DNA of 64,000 bases, taken from NCBI RefSeq assembly GCF_900114915.1, contig NZ_FOUS01000008.1:1-64000 (forward strand), written 5' to 3'. The translations under genes and the position numbers were made by a program. This stretch comes from Bradyrhizobium sp. Rc3b (GTDB lineage Bacteria > Pseudomonadota > Alphaproteobacteria > Rhizobiales > Xanthobacteraceae). Shown here one piece after another: positions 28,021 through 36,351 of this stretch (positions are counted from its first letter, which is position 1; every line of letters begins with the position of its first letter). The notes under the pieces are model-generated. The model was not told where the DNA came from. It saw nothing but the letters and a program-made list of their open reading frames with translations, and searched no databases.

Positions 28021-28404
28021 ATGGCCGGCGATCCCAACGCACCGCATTTCCCGCGCTCGGCGCCGATCGAGGCCTATGGCAAGGGCGGCTTCGCCTTCGC
28101 AGGCATGTCGCATCGGGGCTCGCTGTTGTGCCTGCCCGACGCGATCTGGGCCTGGGACGTGACGGATCCCGCGAGGATCGACCGCTATTCGCTGGACCGG
28201 GTCTTCACGGCCGCCAACAGCATCGACACCCTGCTGATCGGTACCGGAACCGGGGTCTGGCTGCCGCCGCCGGCGCTGCGGCAGGCGCTCAAGGCGGTGA
28301 GGGTGGTGCTGGACACGATGCAGACCGGTCCCGCCGTGCGCACCTACAACATCATGATCGGCGAACGGCGGCGGGTTGCCGCTGCGCTGATCGCGGTGCC
28401 ATGA
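28021..28404 (+). CDS. Mth938-domain protein (NDUFAF3 homologue)
   Basis: The 127-residue product belongs to the Mth938/DUF498 family. It has FPRSAPIEAYGKGGFAFAG, a middle section ANSIDTLLIGTGTGVWLPPP and the end RTYNIMIGERRRVAAALIAV. The human homologue NDUFAF3 is a mitochondrial complex I assembly factor; the bacterial function is not settled. It follows secF by 60 bases and precedes the NDUFAF6-like gene by 7 bases, so the three are probably co-transcribed. A role in complex I or membrane-protein assembly is inference from homology and neighbourhood. Confidence 0.88.
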   Translation: MAGDPNAPHFPRSAPIEAYGKGGFAFAGMSHRGSLLCLPDAIWAWDVTDPARIDRYSLDRVFTAANSIDTLLIGTGTGVWLPPPALRQALKAVRVVLDTMQTGPAVRTYNIMIGERRRVAAALIAVP

Positions 28405-28411
28405 ACAGCAC

Positions 28412-29275
28412 ATGAGCAGCGCCGCGCCGCCGCCAGATTCCGCCACTTTCTGCGCCGATCTCGTGCGCAGCCATGACTTTCCGCGCTATGCCGCGACGCT
28501 GTTTGCGCCCGCCTCCGAGCGCCGCGCGCTGCTGGCGCTCTATGCCTTCAATGTCGAGATCGTCCGCGTCCGCGACCAGGTGAGCCAGCCCTTGCCCGGC
28601 GAAATCCGCTTTCAATGGTGGACCGACATGCTCTCAGGCCATGTCCATGGCAGCGCCGAGGGCAATCCGGTCGCGGCGGAGCTGCTGCGCGCGATCCGTG
28701 AGTTCGACTTGCCGGTCGAGCCGCTGTCGCTGCTCGTCGACGAGCACCAGTTCGACCTCTACAACGATCCGATGCCGACCATGGCGGCGCTGGAGGGCTA
28801 TCTGGCCGCGACCTCGTCGGCGTTATTTGGTCTGGCGGCGCAGGTCCTGGGGCCGCCGTCGGGGGCGGCCGAACATCTCGCCCGTCATGCGGGATTGGCG
28901 CAGGGCATCGTGCAAATCATCGCGAACCTGCCGCGCGATGCGTCGCGCCGGCAGCTATTCCTGCCGCAACAGGTGCTGGCGAGCCATGGCTGCCAGATGG
29001 AGGACGTGTTCGCTGGCAAGGAGACGGCGAGCCTCCGCGCCGTACTGGAGCAGCTTGCTGGCGAGGCGCAGCAGCATTTGACCACGGCCTTGTCGCTGCT
29101 GGCGGACGTTCCGGTGCAGGCGCGTCCGGCGTTTCTGCCGCTGAGCCAGGTCAGGGCCGATCTCAAGCGCCTGTCGCAGCCCGGCCGCAATCCGTTCGCG
29201 CCGCAGCCGACGTCGCGGCTGCGTACGCTCTGGACATTGTGGCGGGCTTCACGTTCCCGGGAATTTACCAAATAG
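28412..29275 (+). CDS. Squalene/phytoene-synthase-fold protein (NDUFAF6 homologue)
   Basis: The 287-residue product has the all-helical squalene/phytoene synthase fold signature: AATLFAPASERRALLALYAF, IRFQWWTDML and PLSLLVDEHQFDLYNDP. The first Asp-rich DDxxD motif of true synthases is replaced by EIVRVRDQ, so prenyltransferase catalysis is doubtful. This is typical of the NDUFAF6 branch, whose mitochondrial members assemble complex I. The gene lies 7 bases after the Mth938-type gene. No carotenoid or hopanoid genes are nearby, which also argues against a biosynthetic role. Confidence 0.85.
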   Translation: MSSAAPPPDSATFCADLVRSHDFPRYAATLFAPASERRALLALYAFNVEIVRVRDQVSQPLPGEIRFQWWTDMLSGHVHGSAEGNPVAAELLRAIREFDLPVEPLSLLVDEHQFDLYNDPMPTMAALEGYLAATSSALFGLAAQVLGPPSGAAEHLARHAGLAQGIVQIIANLPRDASRRQLFLPQQVLASHGCQMEDVFAGKETASLRAVLEQLAGEAQQHLTTALSLLADVPVQARPAFLPLSQVRADLKRLSQPGRNPFAPQPTSRLRTLWTLWRASRSREFTK

Positions 29276-29320
29276 CGGCTGGCTTATCGCCTCGAGCCGC
29301 CGGATGCTCTATGCTGTCCC

Positions 29321-30565
29321 ATGGCTGAGTTGTCCCAAACCACATCGTCCGACCTCGGCGGCTTTCCGGTCGCTCCTGACGACATTCAAGCTGCCGCCGA
29401 GACGATCAGGGGCGCCGTCGTCGAGACGCCCTGCAGCTACAGCCGCACGCTGAGCAGCATCTGCGGCTGCGAGATCTGGCTCAAATTCGAGAACCTCCAG
29501 TTCACCTCCTCGTTCAAGGAGCGAGGTGCGCTCAACCGCCTCACCGCGCTAACGCCGGAGGAGCGCGCGCGGGGCGTGATCGCGATGTCGGCTGGCAACC
29601 ACGCGCAGGGCGTGGCCTATCACGCCAAACGACTCGGCATTCCCGCCACCATCGTCATGCCGGTCGGCACGCCCATGGTGAAGGTCGAGAACACCAGGCA
29701 TCACGGCGCGGAGGTGGTCGTCACGGGCGCGACGCTGGAGGAGGCGGCCGCGTTCGCGCGCAGCCACGGCGAAGCCAGAGGCATGATCTTCGTCCACCCC
29801 TACGACGATCCGCTGGTGATCGCGGGGCAGGGCACGGTCGGGCTGGAGATGATGAGGGCCGTGCCGGAGCTCGACACGCTGGTCGTGCCGATCGGCGGCG
29901 GCGGCCTGATCAGCGGCATCGGCATCGCGGCGAAATCGATCAAGCCGTCGCTGCGAATCCTGGGCGTCGAGGCCTGGCTCTATCCCTCGATGTACAACGC
30001 CATCCATGCCGGCAATCTGCCGGCGCGGGGCGATACGCTGGCCGAAGGCATCGCGGTGAAATCGCCCGGCAAGATCACCACCGAGATCGTCCGCCGCCTC
30101 GTCGACGACATCGCGCTCGTCAACGAAGCCGAGCTCGAGCGCGCGGTCGCGACCCTGATCTCGATCGAGAAGACGGTCGTCGAGGGCGCCGGCGCCGCCG
30201 GTCTTGCCGCGCTGATGTCCGATCCGACCCGCTTTGCCGGCCAGAAGGTCGGTCTCGTCCTGAGCGGCGGCAATATCGACACGCGGCTGATCGCATCCGT
30301 CCTCACCCGCGAGCTGGCGCGCGAGGGGCGTTTGACCCAGCTCTCGCTCGACATTCCTGACAGACCCGGGCAATTGGCCGCCGTCGCGGCCCTCCTGGCC
30401 GAAGCCGGCGCCAACATCATCGAGGTTTCGCACCAGCGGACCTTCTCCGACCTGCCGGCCAAGGCCACGCTCCTGCAACTCGTCATCGAGACCCGCGACA
30501 GCGCCCATCTCGACGAGGTGATGGCGAAGCTCAGTGCATCCGGACTGAGCGCGCGCTGCACGTAG
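29321..30565 (+). CDS. ilvA: Threonine ammonia-lyase
   Basis: This PLP enzyme deaminates threonine to 2-oxobutanoate for isoleucine synthesis or catabolism. The 414-residue protein has SSFKERGALN with PLP Lys66, the phosphate loop PIGGGGLISGIG, SAGNHAQGVAYHAKRLGI and a Ser/Gly-rich C-terminal loop. A single ACT-like regulatory domain (about residues 335-414) follows. Size and single ACT domain correspond to the short IlvA/TdcB-like form common in alphaproteobacteria, so the gene symbol is less certain than the activity. It converges with the regulator gene downstream. Confidence 0.9.
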   Translation: MAELSQTTSSDLGGFPVAPDDIQAAAETIRGAVVETPCSYSRTLSSICGCEIWLKFENLQFTSSFKERGALNRLTALTPEERARGVIAMSAGNHAQGVAYHAKRLGIPATIVMPVGTPMVKVENTRHHGAEVVVTGATLEEAAAFARSHGEARGMIFVHPYDDPLVIAGQGTVGLEMMRAVPELDTLVVPIGGGGLISGIGIAAKSIKPSLRILGVEAWLYPSMYNAIHAGNLPARGDTLAEGIAVKSPGKITTEIVRRLVDDIALVNEAELERAVATLISIEKTVVEGAGAAGLAALMSDPTRFAGQKVGLVLSGGNIDTRLIASVLTRELAREGRLTQLSLDIPDRPGQLAAVAALLAEAGANIIEVSHQRTFSDLPAKATLLQLVIETRDSAHLDEVMAKLSASGLSARCT

Positions 30566-30595
30566 GGCACGTTGAGACGCCAAGCCGGCTGGGCG

Positions 30596-32149
30596 CTACT
30601 CCGGAAGGCCTGCGATGCGGAGGGCATCGCCGAGGGAGGAAGCGAGCGCTGGCGCGCAGTTGACGCCCTGAAATTGACGGCCATAGCGGAACGTCGGGTG
30701 CAGCTCCAGCACCCGCGTGGCCGCCGCCTTCGCCTCCTGCAATCGTCCAAGCTTTGCCAGCGCCGCGGCCAATTGCACATGGGTGATGCTGTGGCGAGGA
30801 TTGGCCTGAACCGAGCGGTAAGCGGCGCGACACGCTTCCTCATATCGGCCGCGATGGAAGTGCCCAAGAGCCTGGGCGTCGAACGCGGCGAAAGCCCAGG
30901 AATCGAACGGACTGAGCCGCAGGCCTTGTTCGCTCCATTCGATAGCGCGGTCGGCATCTCCGCCCCAGCCGAGCATGACGCTGCCGAGGATGTAGGTCAG
31001 CGCCGATGATGGGCTGATGGCGAGCGCGGCCTCGAACGCGATGAACGCTGCGGAGCGATCGTGCCCGTCCATGCCGATCGAAAAGCCCGCGAGCGTGAGA
31101 GCAAGCGCATCATCCTGGCCGTGAGCGATGGCCGAGCGCGCGTGGCGGATCGAGGCCTGGCGATTGGCCTCCTGCAAACCGGCTCGAAGAAACAGGCAGT
31201 GATGGCACATCGCTGCATTGCCGTGCGCAAGCGCGTACGCAGGCTCGAGCGCGATCGCACGTTCGAGCAGCACGAGCGCCTGGGTGACCTGGGCCGGCAT
31301 GCCGGAATCGACGTCCGGCTGGGCGCGCAGGACGAGATCATAGGCATCCAGGCTGTCCGGCCGCTTGCGCCTGACCCTATTGATCTCGGCGCGCCGCAGG
31401 CTGGGCGCGATCGCACCGACGGTCAACGATGCGATGTCGTCCTGGAGGGCGAAGACGTCTTCGGACCGGCGGTCAAATCGCTCGGCCCAGACGTGCATGC
31501 CAGTCGACGCATCGATCAACTGGCCGGTGATGCGGACCAGCGTGCCGGTCTTGCGGACACTGCCTTCCAACACGTAGCGTACGCCAAGTTCGCGGCCGAC
31601 CTGCTTCACGTCCACCGCGCGGCCCTTGTAGGCGAATGTAGAATTCCGCGCGATCACGAACAGCCAGTTGATGCGCGAGAGGCCGGTGATGATGTCGTCG
31701 ACCATCCCGTCGGCAAAATAGTCCTGCGCCGCATCGCCGCTCAAGTTCGTGAAAGGCAACACTGCGATCGACGGCCTGTCGGGCAATGACAGCAACGGCG
31801 CTTGCGGTGTTGCTCGTGCGGGACCCGGATCGGACTTCGTCACGGTCGGGCCGACATAGCGATAGCCGCGGCGCGGCAGCGTTTCGATCCAACGCGCCTC
31901 GCCGGAGATGTCCGCCAGCGTGCGCCGCACCGCCGCGATCTGGACGGTCAGGTTGCTGTCCTCGACGGCCTGGGCGGGCCAGGCCGCCTCGATCAAGGCA
32001 TCCTTTGAAACCGGCACACCAGCCTGCCGGACGAGGAGCGCCAGGAGCAATACTGCGCGCTGGCCGAGAGCGGTCGGCTCAGCACCGTGGAACAGGATCC
32101 CCGCATCGCCATCGAGGCGAAAGGGACCAAATTCAAGGATCGTGGCCAT
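30596..32149 (-). CDS. Winged-helix regulator with TolB-like and TPR regions
   Basis: The 517-residue product begins MATILEFGPFRLD with an OmpR/PhoB-type winged-helix DNA-binding domain (residues 1-100, ending WIETLPRRGYRYVG). A TolB/adenylate-cyclase-associated region follows (about 125-250, RPSIAVLPFTNLSGD, then YVLEGSVRK and HVWAERFDR). The C-terminal 250 residues form TPR-like helices such as ALVLLERAIALEPAYALAHG. No receiver domain or cyclase catalytic domain is present. Such proteins are regulators of unknown signals. The frame extends upstream 90 codons across the cupin gene promoter, but that part matches no domain. It is divergent from the cupin gene, 127 bases apart. Confidence 0.85.
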   Translation of the reverse strand: MATILEFGPFRLDGDAGILFHGAEPTALGQRAVLLLALLVRQAGVPVSKDALIEAAWPAQAVEDSNLTVQIAAVRRTLADISGEARWIETLPRRGYRYVGPTVTKSDPGPARATPQAPLLSLPDRPSIAVLPFTNLSGDAAQDYFADGMVDDIITGLSRINWLFVIARNSTFAYKGRAVDVKQVGRELGVRYVLEGSVRKTGTLVRITGQLIDASTGMHVWAERFDRRSEDVFALQDDIASLTVGAIAPSLRRAEINRVRRKRPDSLDAYDLVLRAQPDVDSGMPAQVTQALVLLERAIALEPAYALAHGNAAMCHHCLFLRAGLQEANRQASIRHARSAIAHGQDDALALTLAGFSIGMDGHDRSAAFIAFEAALAISPSSALTYILGSVMLGWGGDADRAIEWSEQGLRLSPFDSWAFAAFDAQALGHFHRGRYEEACRAAYRSVQANPRHSITHVQLAAALAKLGRLQEAKAAATRVLELHPTFRYGRQFQGVNCAPALASSLGDALRIAGLPE

Positions 32150-32276
32150 CATCGAAGAAGGCCACATTTCGCAGCTTTTTTGCAACGTTTTCCGAACGGC
32201 TTTGCGACTTTCCGGCTGGACTGGACCACCATCGCGCGAGCCGTGAGGAACGCTGCAACAAGCGATGGAGGTGTAC

Positions 32277-32738
32277 ATGACCGCGAAACACGTCATCCGC
32301 AGGCCCGGCGAGACCGAGGGGGTCACGCTGCGCGGCCAACCAATGGCCTTCCTGGTGACGGGCGAAGACACTGGGCATACGAGCATGTTCGATTGGACAA
32401 TTCCGGCAGGATTCGCCACCGGCCGGCACGTTCATCGTGTTCAGGAAGAGACCTTCTACATGCTCGACGGCGAGTGTGAATGGTTCGTCGGGGATGAGAT
32501 TGTCCGGGCGACCCCAGGGACCTTCCTCTTCATTCCTCCCGGTGTTCCCCACAACATCACCAACGCGAGCGAGAAGCCCGCGCGCGTGCTCATGACCGTA
32601 TCCCCGCCGGGACACGAGCATTACTTCGAGGAGCTGGCGAAGCTGACGGCAAGTGGTCCCCCGGATGCAAAAGCCATCAGCGAGCTACGCGGCCGCTTCG
32701 ATACCGACCAGCTCTCGGCGCTGACGACGAGAGCTTGA
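32277..32738 (+). CDS. Cupin-domain protein
   Basis: The 153-residue product is a single cupin beta-barrel. It has GRHVHRVQEETFYMLDGECE (the HxH...E metal-binding motif 1) and a second His in PPGVPHNI (motif 2). Metal binding is therefore plausible, but substrate and reaction cannot be read. GGAGG about 5 bases before ATG 32277 supports this start over an ATG at 32265. It is divergent from the winged-helix regulator, which could control it; that is inference. Confidence 0.85.
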   Translation: MTAKHVIRRPGETEGVTLRGQPMAFLVTGEDTGHTSMFDWTIPAGFATGRHVHRVQEETFYMLDGECEWFVGDEIVRATPGTFLFIPPGVPHNITNASEKPARVLMTVSPPGHEHYFEELAKLTASGPPDAKAISELRGRFDTDQLSALTTRA

Positions 32739-32769
32739 AGCCCAGACGGCGCGAGGCTGGACCGACTTC

Positions 32770-32798
32770 AAGGTCGGCCCGGCCGCGCCGGCCTTTTT
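32770..32798 (+). terminator. Rho-independent terminator after the cupin gene
   Basis: AAGGTCGGC (32770-32778) pairs with GCCGGCCTT (32787-32795) with one G-T wobble, and is followed by TTTTTG. It ends at the stop codon of the converging aminotransferase gene. Confidence 0.8.
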
Positions 32799-32799
32799 G

Positions 32800-33996
32800 C
32801 TACCGTGTCGCCAGATCCGCCAGATGAGCGATCAGCCGATCGATCTCGGCTTCCGTGTTGTAGTAATGCGGCGATGCCCGCACGACATGCGGCAAGGCGC
32901 GAAGTTCGGCATCGATACGCGTGCTCGACGGATCTGAAGCGCCGATGGTGATGCCTGCTGTAGCGGCGCTGGCGACAACGGCGTCCGCCTCGTGCCCGTC
33001 CAGCGTGAAGCTGACGATGGCACCCGGCGCGCGTCCGAGGTCGCGAATGGTGATGCCGGGAAGGGCGGCAAGGCCGCCGCGAAGACGGCCGGCAAGCATG
33101 CGGCAGCGTTGTTCGATCGGAGCGATGCCGATCTCCAGGGCGTAATCGACGGCGGCGCCGAGGCCCAGCCGGGCCGCGTAATTGTTCTCCCAGGTCTCGA
33201 AGCGGCGTGCATCGTCGCGAAGCCGATATTCATCGCGCGAGACCCAGGGCGCGGCGAAGTGATCGATCATCGGCGGCTCTAGTCGTTGCAGCAGCGCCTG
33301 GCGGACGTAAAGGAAGCCGGTGCCGCGCGGGCCGCGCAGGAACTTTCGACCCGTGGCCGACAGCATGTCGCAGCCGATGGCCTCGACGTCCACCGTCATC
33401 TGGCCGACCGCCTGGCAGGCGTCGAGCAGATAGGGAATGCCGTGCGCTCGCGCGATCTTGCCGACAGCTGCCGCCGGATTGACCAGCCCGCCATTGGTCG
33501 GGACCCAGGTGATCGCGATGAGCTTTACGCGCTCATCGATCATCCGTTCGAGCGCGTTTACGTCGAGCTCGCCGCTCGCATCGCTGGGCACCACGTCGAT
33601 GACCGCGCCGGTTCGTTTGGCGACCTGGAGAAAGGCGACATAGTTGGCGGCGTATTCCGCTTCGGCGGTCAGGATTCGGTCGCCCTTGCGAAACGGAAGC
33701 GAATAGAACGCCATCTGCCAGGCGACCGTCGCATTCTCCACCAGCGCGATCTCATCGGGCGCGGCATTCAAGAGACGCGCCACCGAGCCGTAGACCGCGT
33801 TGAGCCGGTCGGCCTCGCGATCGGCGGCAGCGTAGCCCCCGATCTCGGTCTCCAGATCGATGTGTCCCTTCATCGCCGCTACGACCGGCGCCGGCATCAG
33901 GCCAGCGCCTGCGTTGTGGAGATATGCGAGCCGGGAGGCGGCGGGTGTGTCGGCGCGAATTCGGGCGATGTCGATCAAGTCAGAAGCCTCTGCCAT
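32800..33996 (-). CDS. Class V aminotransferase-fold PLP enzyme
   Basis: The 398-residue product has fold-type I class V layout. It shows LHNAGAGLMP, ENATVAWQMAFYSLPFRKGD, YLLDACQAVGQ (PLP-ring-binding Asp region), and SATGRKFLRGPRGTGFLY with PLP Lys218. Relatives include cysteine desulfurases, isopenicillin-N epimerases and the ergothioneine lyase EgtE. The last also occurs in soil alphaproteobacteria, but no egtB/egtD genes are nearby. A cysteine desulfurase role is not supported because I do not see the usual active-site Cys loop. The substrate is unknown. It converges on the cupin gene. Confidence 0.85.
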   Translation of the reverse strand: MAEASDLIDIARIRADTPAASRLAYLHNAGAGLMPAPVVAAMKGHIDLETEIGGYAAADREADRLNAVYGSVARLLNAAPDEIALVENATVAWQMAFYSLPFRKGDRILTAEAEYAANYVAFLQVAKRTGAVIDVVPSDASGELDVNALERMIDERVKLIAITWVPTNGGLVNPAAAVGKIARAHGIPYLLDACQAVGQMTVDVEAIGCDMLSATGRKFLRGPRGTGFLYVRQALLQRLEPPMIDHFAAPWVSRDEYRLRDDARRFETWENNYAARLGLGAAVDYALEIGIAPIEQRCRMLAGRLRGGLAALPGITIRDLGRAPGAIVSFTLDGHEADAVVASAATAGITIGASDPSSTRIDAELRALPHVVRASPHYYNTEAEIDRLIAHLADLATR

Positions 33997-34115
33997 CGGG
34001 TTCCCTCAGCTAGACACAATGACGCAACGAGCAAGATCGGGCAAACTGGAGCATCCGGATCCCGATGCCTATGCTGATTGAAAGCAAAATTTGATGGGGA
34101 ATTGAAAGGACGCAC

Positions 34116-34589
34116 ATGGCGAAGAACACGATTTGCCTCTGGTACGACAGGGATGCCGAGGCGGCTGCCCGCTTCTATGCCGAGACGTTCCCCGACAGCG
34201 CCGTGAGCGCCGTCCACCGCGCGCCCAGCGATTACCCGTCCGGAAAGGCGGGGGATGTGCTCACCGTCGAATTCACCGTCGCCGGCGTTGCCTGTCTCGG
34301 CCTCAACGGTGGTCCGATTTTCACGCACAACGAATCGTTTTCGTTCCAGATCGCAACCGATGACCAGGAGGAGACGGACCGCTATTGGAACGCCATCGTC
34401 GGCAATGGCGGACAGGAGAGTGCGTGCGGCTGGTGCAAGGACAGATGGGGCGTCTCCTGGCAGATCACCCCGCGCGTGCTGACCGAGGCGCTGGCGGCCG
34501 GCGGCGCTGAAGCCAAGCGTGCCTTCGATGCGATGATGGGGATGAGGAAAATCGACGTCGCTGCGATCGAGGCGGCACGACGCGGCTGA
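34116..34589 (+). CDS. VOC-family protein (PhnB-like)
   Basis: The 157-residue product starts MAKNTICLWYDRDAEAAARF, followed by the glyoxalase/VOC-fold core VLTVEFTVAGVACLGLNGGP and DRYWNAIVGNGGQESACGWC. This matches the PhnB / 3-demethylubiquinone-methyltransferase-like VOC family, usually of unknown reaction. A single paired beta-alpha-beta domain is expected to dimerise. It stands alone between the aminotransferase and CAP genes. A methyltransferase activity should not be assumed from the family name. Confidence 0.85.
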   Translation: MAKNTICLWYDRDAEAAARFYAETFPDSAVSAVHRAPSDYPSGKAGDVLTVEFTVAGVACLGLNGGPIFTHNESFSFQIATDDQEETDRYWNAIVGNGGQESACGWCKDRWGVSWQITPRVLTEALAAGGAEAKRAFDAMMGMRKIDVAAIEAARRG

Positions 34590-34601
34590 CGTTGGCTTGC
34601 C

Positions 34602-35159
34602 TCAGATACAGAGGCTGAGCAGCTTGATGTGACAGCTGCTGGGCTTGGGCTTGCTCGCGGGTGCGGCCTCGCGTTTCACGGCGACGAGGGGCTCCTTGTC
34701 CTTCTTCTTGCCCTTGCCCTTCGGCTCGTAATCGCCCGCGATCACCATGGCCCAATAGGTGCGCTTGCCGCTGGCATTCCTGGCGCTGGCGATGCCGACG
34801 CGGGAGGCGTTGTGCAGCAACAGGTTCTTGCGGTGCCCGGACGAGTCGATCCACTGTCCCAGGGTCTTCTCGAAATTGTCGTAGCCGTAGGCGATGTTCT
34901 CGGCGGCGCGGCCGGCGCCGGCGGGCGCGACACGGCGATTGAAGGGGCCGACCGCGTCGTGACTGAGGTCGTCCTTCGCCGCCATCGCGCGGGCCTGGTC
35001 CATGGCGATGCGGTCGAGGGTGGAATCGCGGACGACGCGAACCTCACCGTGCTTGAGGCGGAAGCTGGAGATCAGCTCGGCCGGGGTCTCGGCCATTGCG
35101 GGCGCGGCCGCCAGCAGCAGAAGGCCGGCAATCAGGCCGCCAACCACGCGATGCATCAT
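34602..35159 (-). CDS. Secreted CAP (SCP/PR-1-like) domain protein
   Basis: The product from ATG 35159 is 185 residues, starting MMHRVVGGLIAGLLLLAAAP with an AMA cleavage site. The CAP domain follows: AMDQARAMAAKDDLSHDAVG (His of the CAP cavity), AAENIAYGYDNFEKTLGQW, and DSSGHRKNLLLHNASRVGIA. The C-terminus is basic and Lys-rich, ending in a Cys pair (SSCHIKLLSLCI). Bacterial CAP proteins are exported and of unknown function. An adjacent ATG at 35156 is an equally good start. Confidence 0.85.
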   Translation of the reverse strand: MMHRVVGGLIAGLLLLAAAPAMAETPAELISSFRLKHGEVRVVRDSTLDRIAMDQARAMAAKDDLSHDAVGPFNRRVAPAGAGRAAENIAYGYDNFEKTLGQWIDSSGHRKNLLLHNASRVGIASARNASGKRTYWAMVIAGDYEPKGKGKKKDKEPLVAVKREAAPASKPKPSSCHIKLLSLCI

Positions 35160-35249
35160 CGTCCCCCGAGTGCCCATGACCCCGCCGAGCCTGACTTGTC
35201 CGACCGCTTCTCTATCGCCAATGTGGACGCTTCAAGGCGAGACTGCCCG

Positions 35250-36344
35250 TCAGTTCGCTGGCAGGTTCGCCTCGAAATTGAAGCGGTCGCGCAGGTTTTT
35301 TCGCTGTTCCAGGATGTCCTTGAGGAAAGCGCGGTCCTGGTCGTTCTTCATCATCGGCTCGATCAAATCGAGCTGGTTCATGGCGACCAGTTGCAGGATC
35401 TCGGTTCGCGGCTTGCCGCTGGCGTCGCGCGGTAGCGCGTGAACCACCTGGATGTGCTCCGGCGGTTTCGGCCCCTTGGCGGCCGAAAGCTCATTCCGCA
35501 ACTGGCCCTCGAGCGTGGCCTGATCGGCTTCGACGAAGGCATAGAGCCCGACGCCGGAGCGGCGGTCCGCGAAAGCCACGATGGCGGTGTCGCGCACGGC
35601 CGGGTTCTTGCGGATCAGCTCGGTCAGCACCGGCGCATCATTGACCAGCCTGCGGCCGCCGCCCTCGCGGTCGGTGAAGTTGAACAAGCCGCGCGTGATC
35701 GCGCGATAGACTTTCTTGCCGGTGACAAGCCACAGGCTGGCGGCGAATGACTTCTTCGCAAGGATCTTTCGCTCGCGCGGCGTCAGCGCCTCAGGTGCGT
35801 AGGAGCGCTTGTGCTTGAGCAGATGCCGGAGGTCTTCATAGGCGAGGATGCGATAGAGCCGGCCGCGCCGTGCAAAGCAGGCGGCGAGCTGGAAGTCGGT
35901 GACATAGGCGAGGCCGTCGCGGCCGACCAGCCAGTTCTGTTCCTTGGCAAGATCGTTGTGGCAAATACCGGCGCGGCGCAGCCGGCGCAGGGCCACCTTG
36001 GCCGAACGGAAATAGGCGAGGTCGCCATGCGGCTTGGCCAGATGCAAGGCGACGCCGTCGACGAAGCCGCGCACCAGCGCGCGGCGTCCGGCCCACAGCA
36101 GCTCCGGTCCAACGTTGAGGCCTTTGGCGAGCGCCAGCGCGTGCTTCTCGCGAGCGAACAGATGGCGCGCCAGCAGGAATGACCACCACGGCACCTCGTC
36201 GAGCCGGCGCAGCACGGCATCGACTTCGCCGCTCTCGCCGCGGAAGCGCCCGCGCTCGACGGTCGAGAACACGTCGCGCTTGAGCAGCACGCCCTCGGTC
36301 CAGCGCGCCGAGAGCGTCGCGGCGTCGTCTTTGGGGAGGCTCAT
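35250..36344 (-). CDS. Kinase-like protein fused to an ANL-superfamily C-terminal domain
   Basis: The 364-residue product has two parts. Residues about 25-200 are protein-kinase/RIO-like: ICHNDLAKEQNWLV (His129-Asp131...Asn137, catalytic loop) and VTDFQLA (Asp150 at the DFG position). Residues about 238-321 resemble the C-terminal domain of acyl-CoA/adenylate-forming enzymes: LIRKNPAVRDTAIVAFADRR and ALPRDASGKPRTEIL, the latter with the lysine (Lys311) that in ANL enzymes completes adenylation. No N-terminal AMP-binding domain exists in the frame. The substrate is unknown. The kinase part lacks an obvious glycine loop, which is also seen in LPS-kinase-like families. It lies downstream of trmFO, 8 bases apart. 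Confidence 0.75.
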   Translation of the reverse strand: MSLPKDDAATLSARWTEGVLLKRDVFSTVERGRFRGESGEVDAVLRRLDEVPWWSFLLARHLFAREKHALALAKGLNVGPELLWAGRRALVRGFVDGVALHLAKPHGDLAYFRSAKVALRRLRRAGICHNDLAKEQNWLVGRDGLAYVTDFQLAACFARRGRLYRILAYEDLRHLLKHKRSYAPEALTPRERKILAKKSFAASLWLVTGKKVYRAITRGLFNFTDREGGGRRLVNDAPVLTELIRKNPAVRDTAIVAFADRRSGVGLYAFVEADQATLEGQLRNELSAAKGPKPPEHIQVVHALPRDASGKPRTEILQLVAMNQLDLIEPMMKNDQDRAFLKDILEQRKNLRDRFNFEANLPAN

Positions 36345-36351
36345 CTTGAAC

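Noticed and set aside
32800..33996. Ergothioneine lyase EgtE assignment
   Set aside because: The fold fits, but no egtB or egtD is nearby and no substrate-specific residues can be read, so only the class V fold is claimed.
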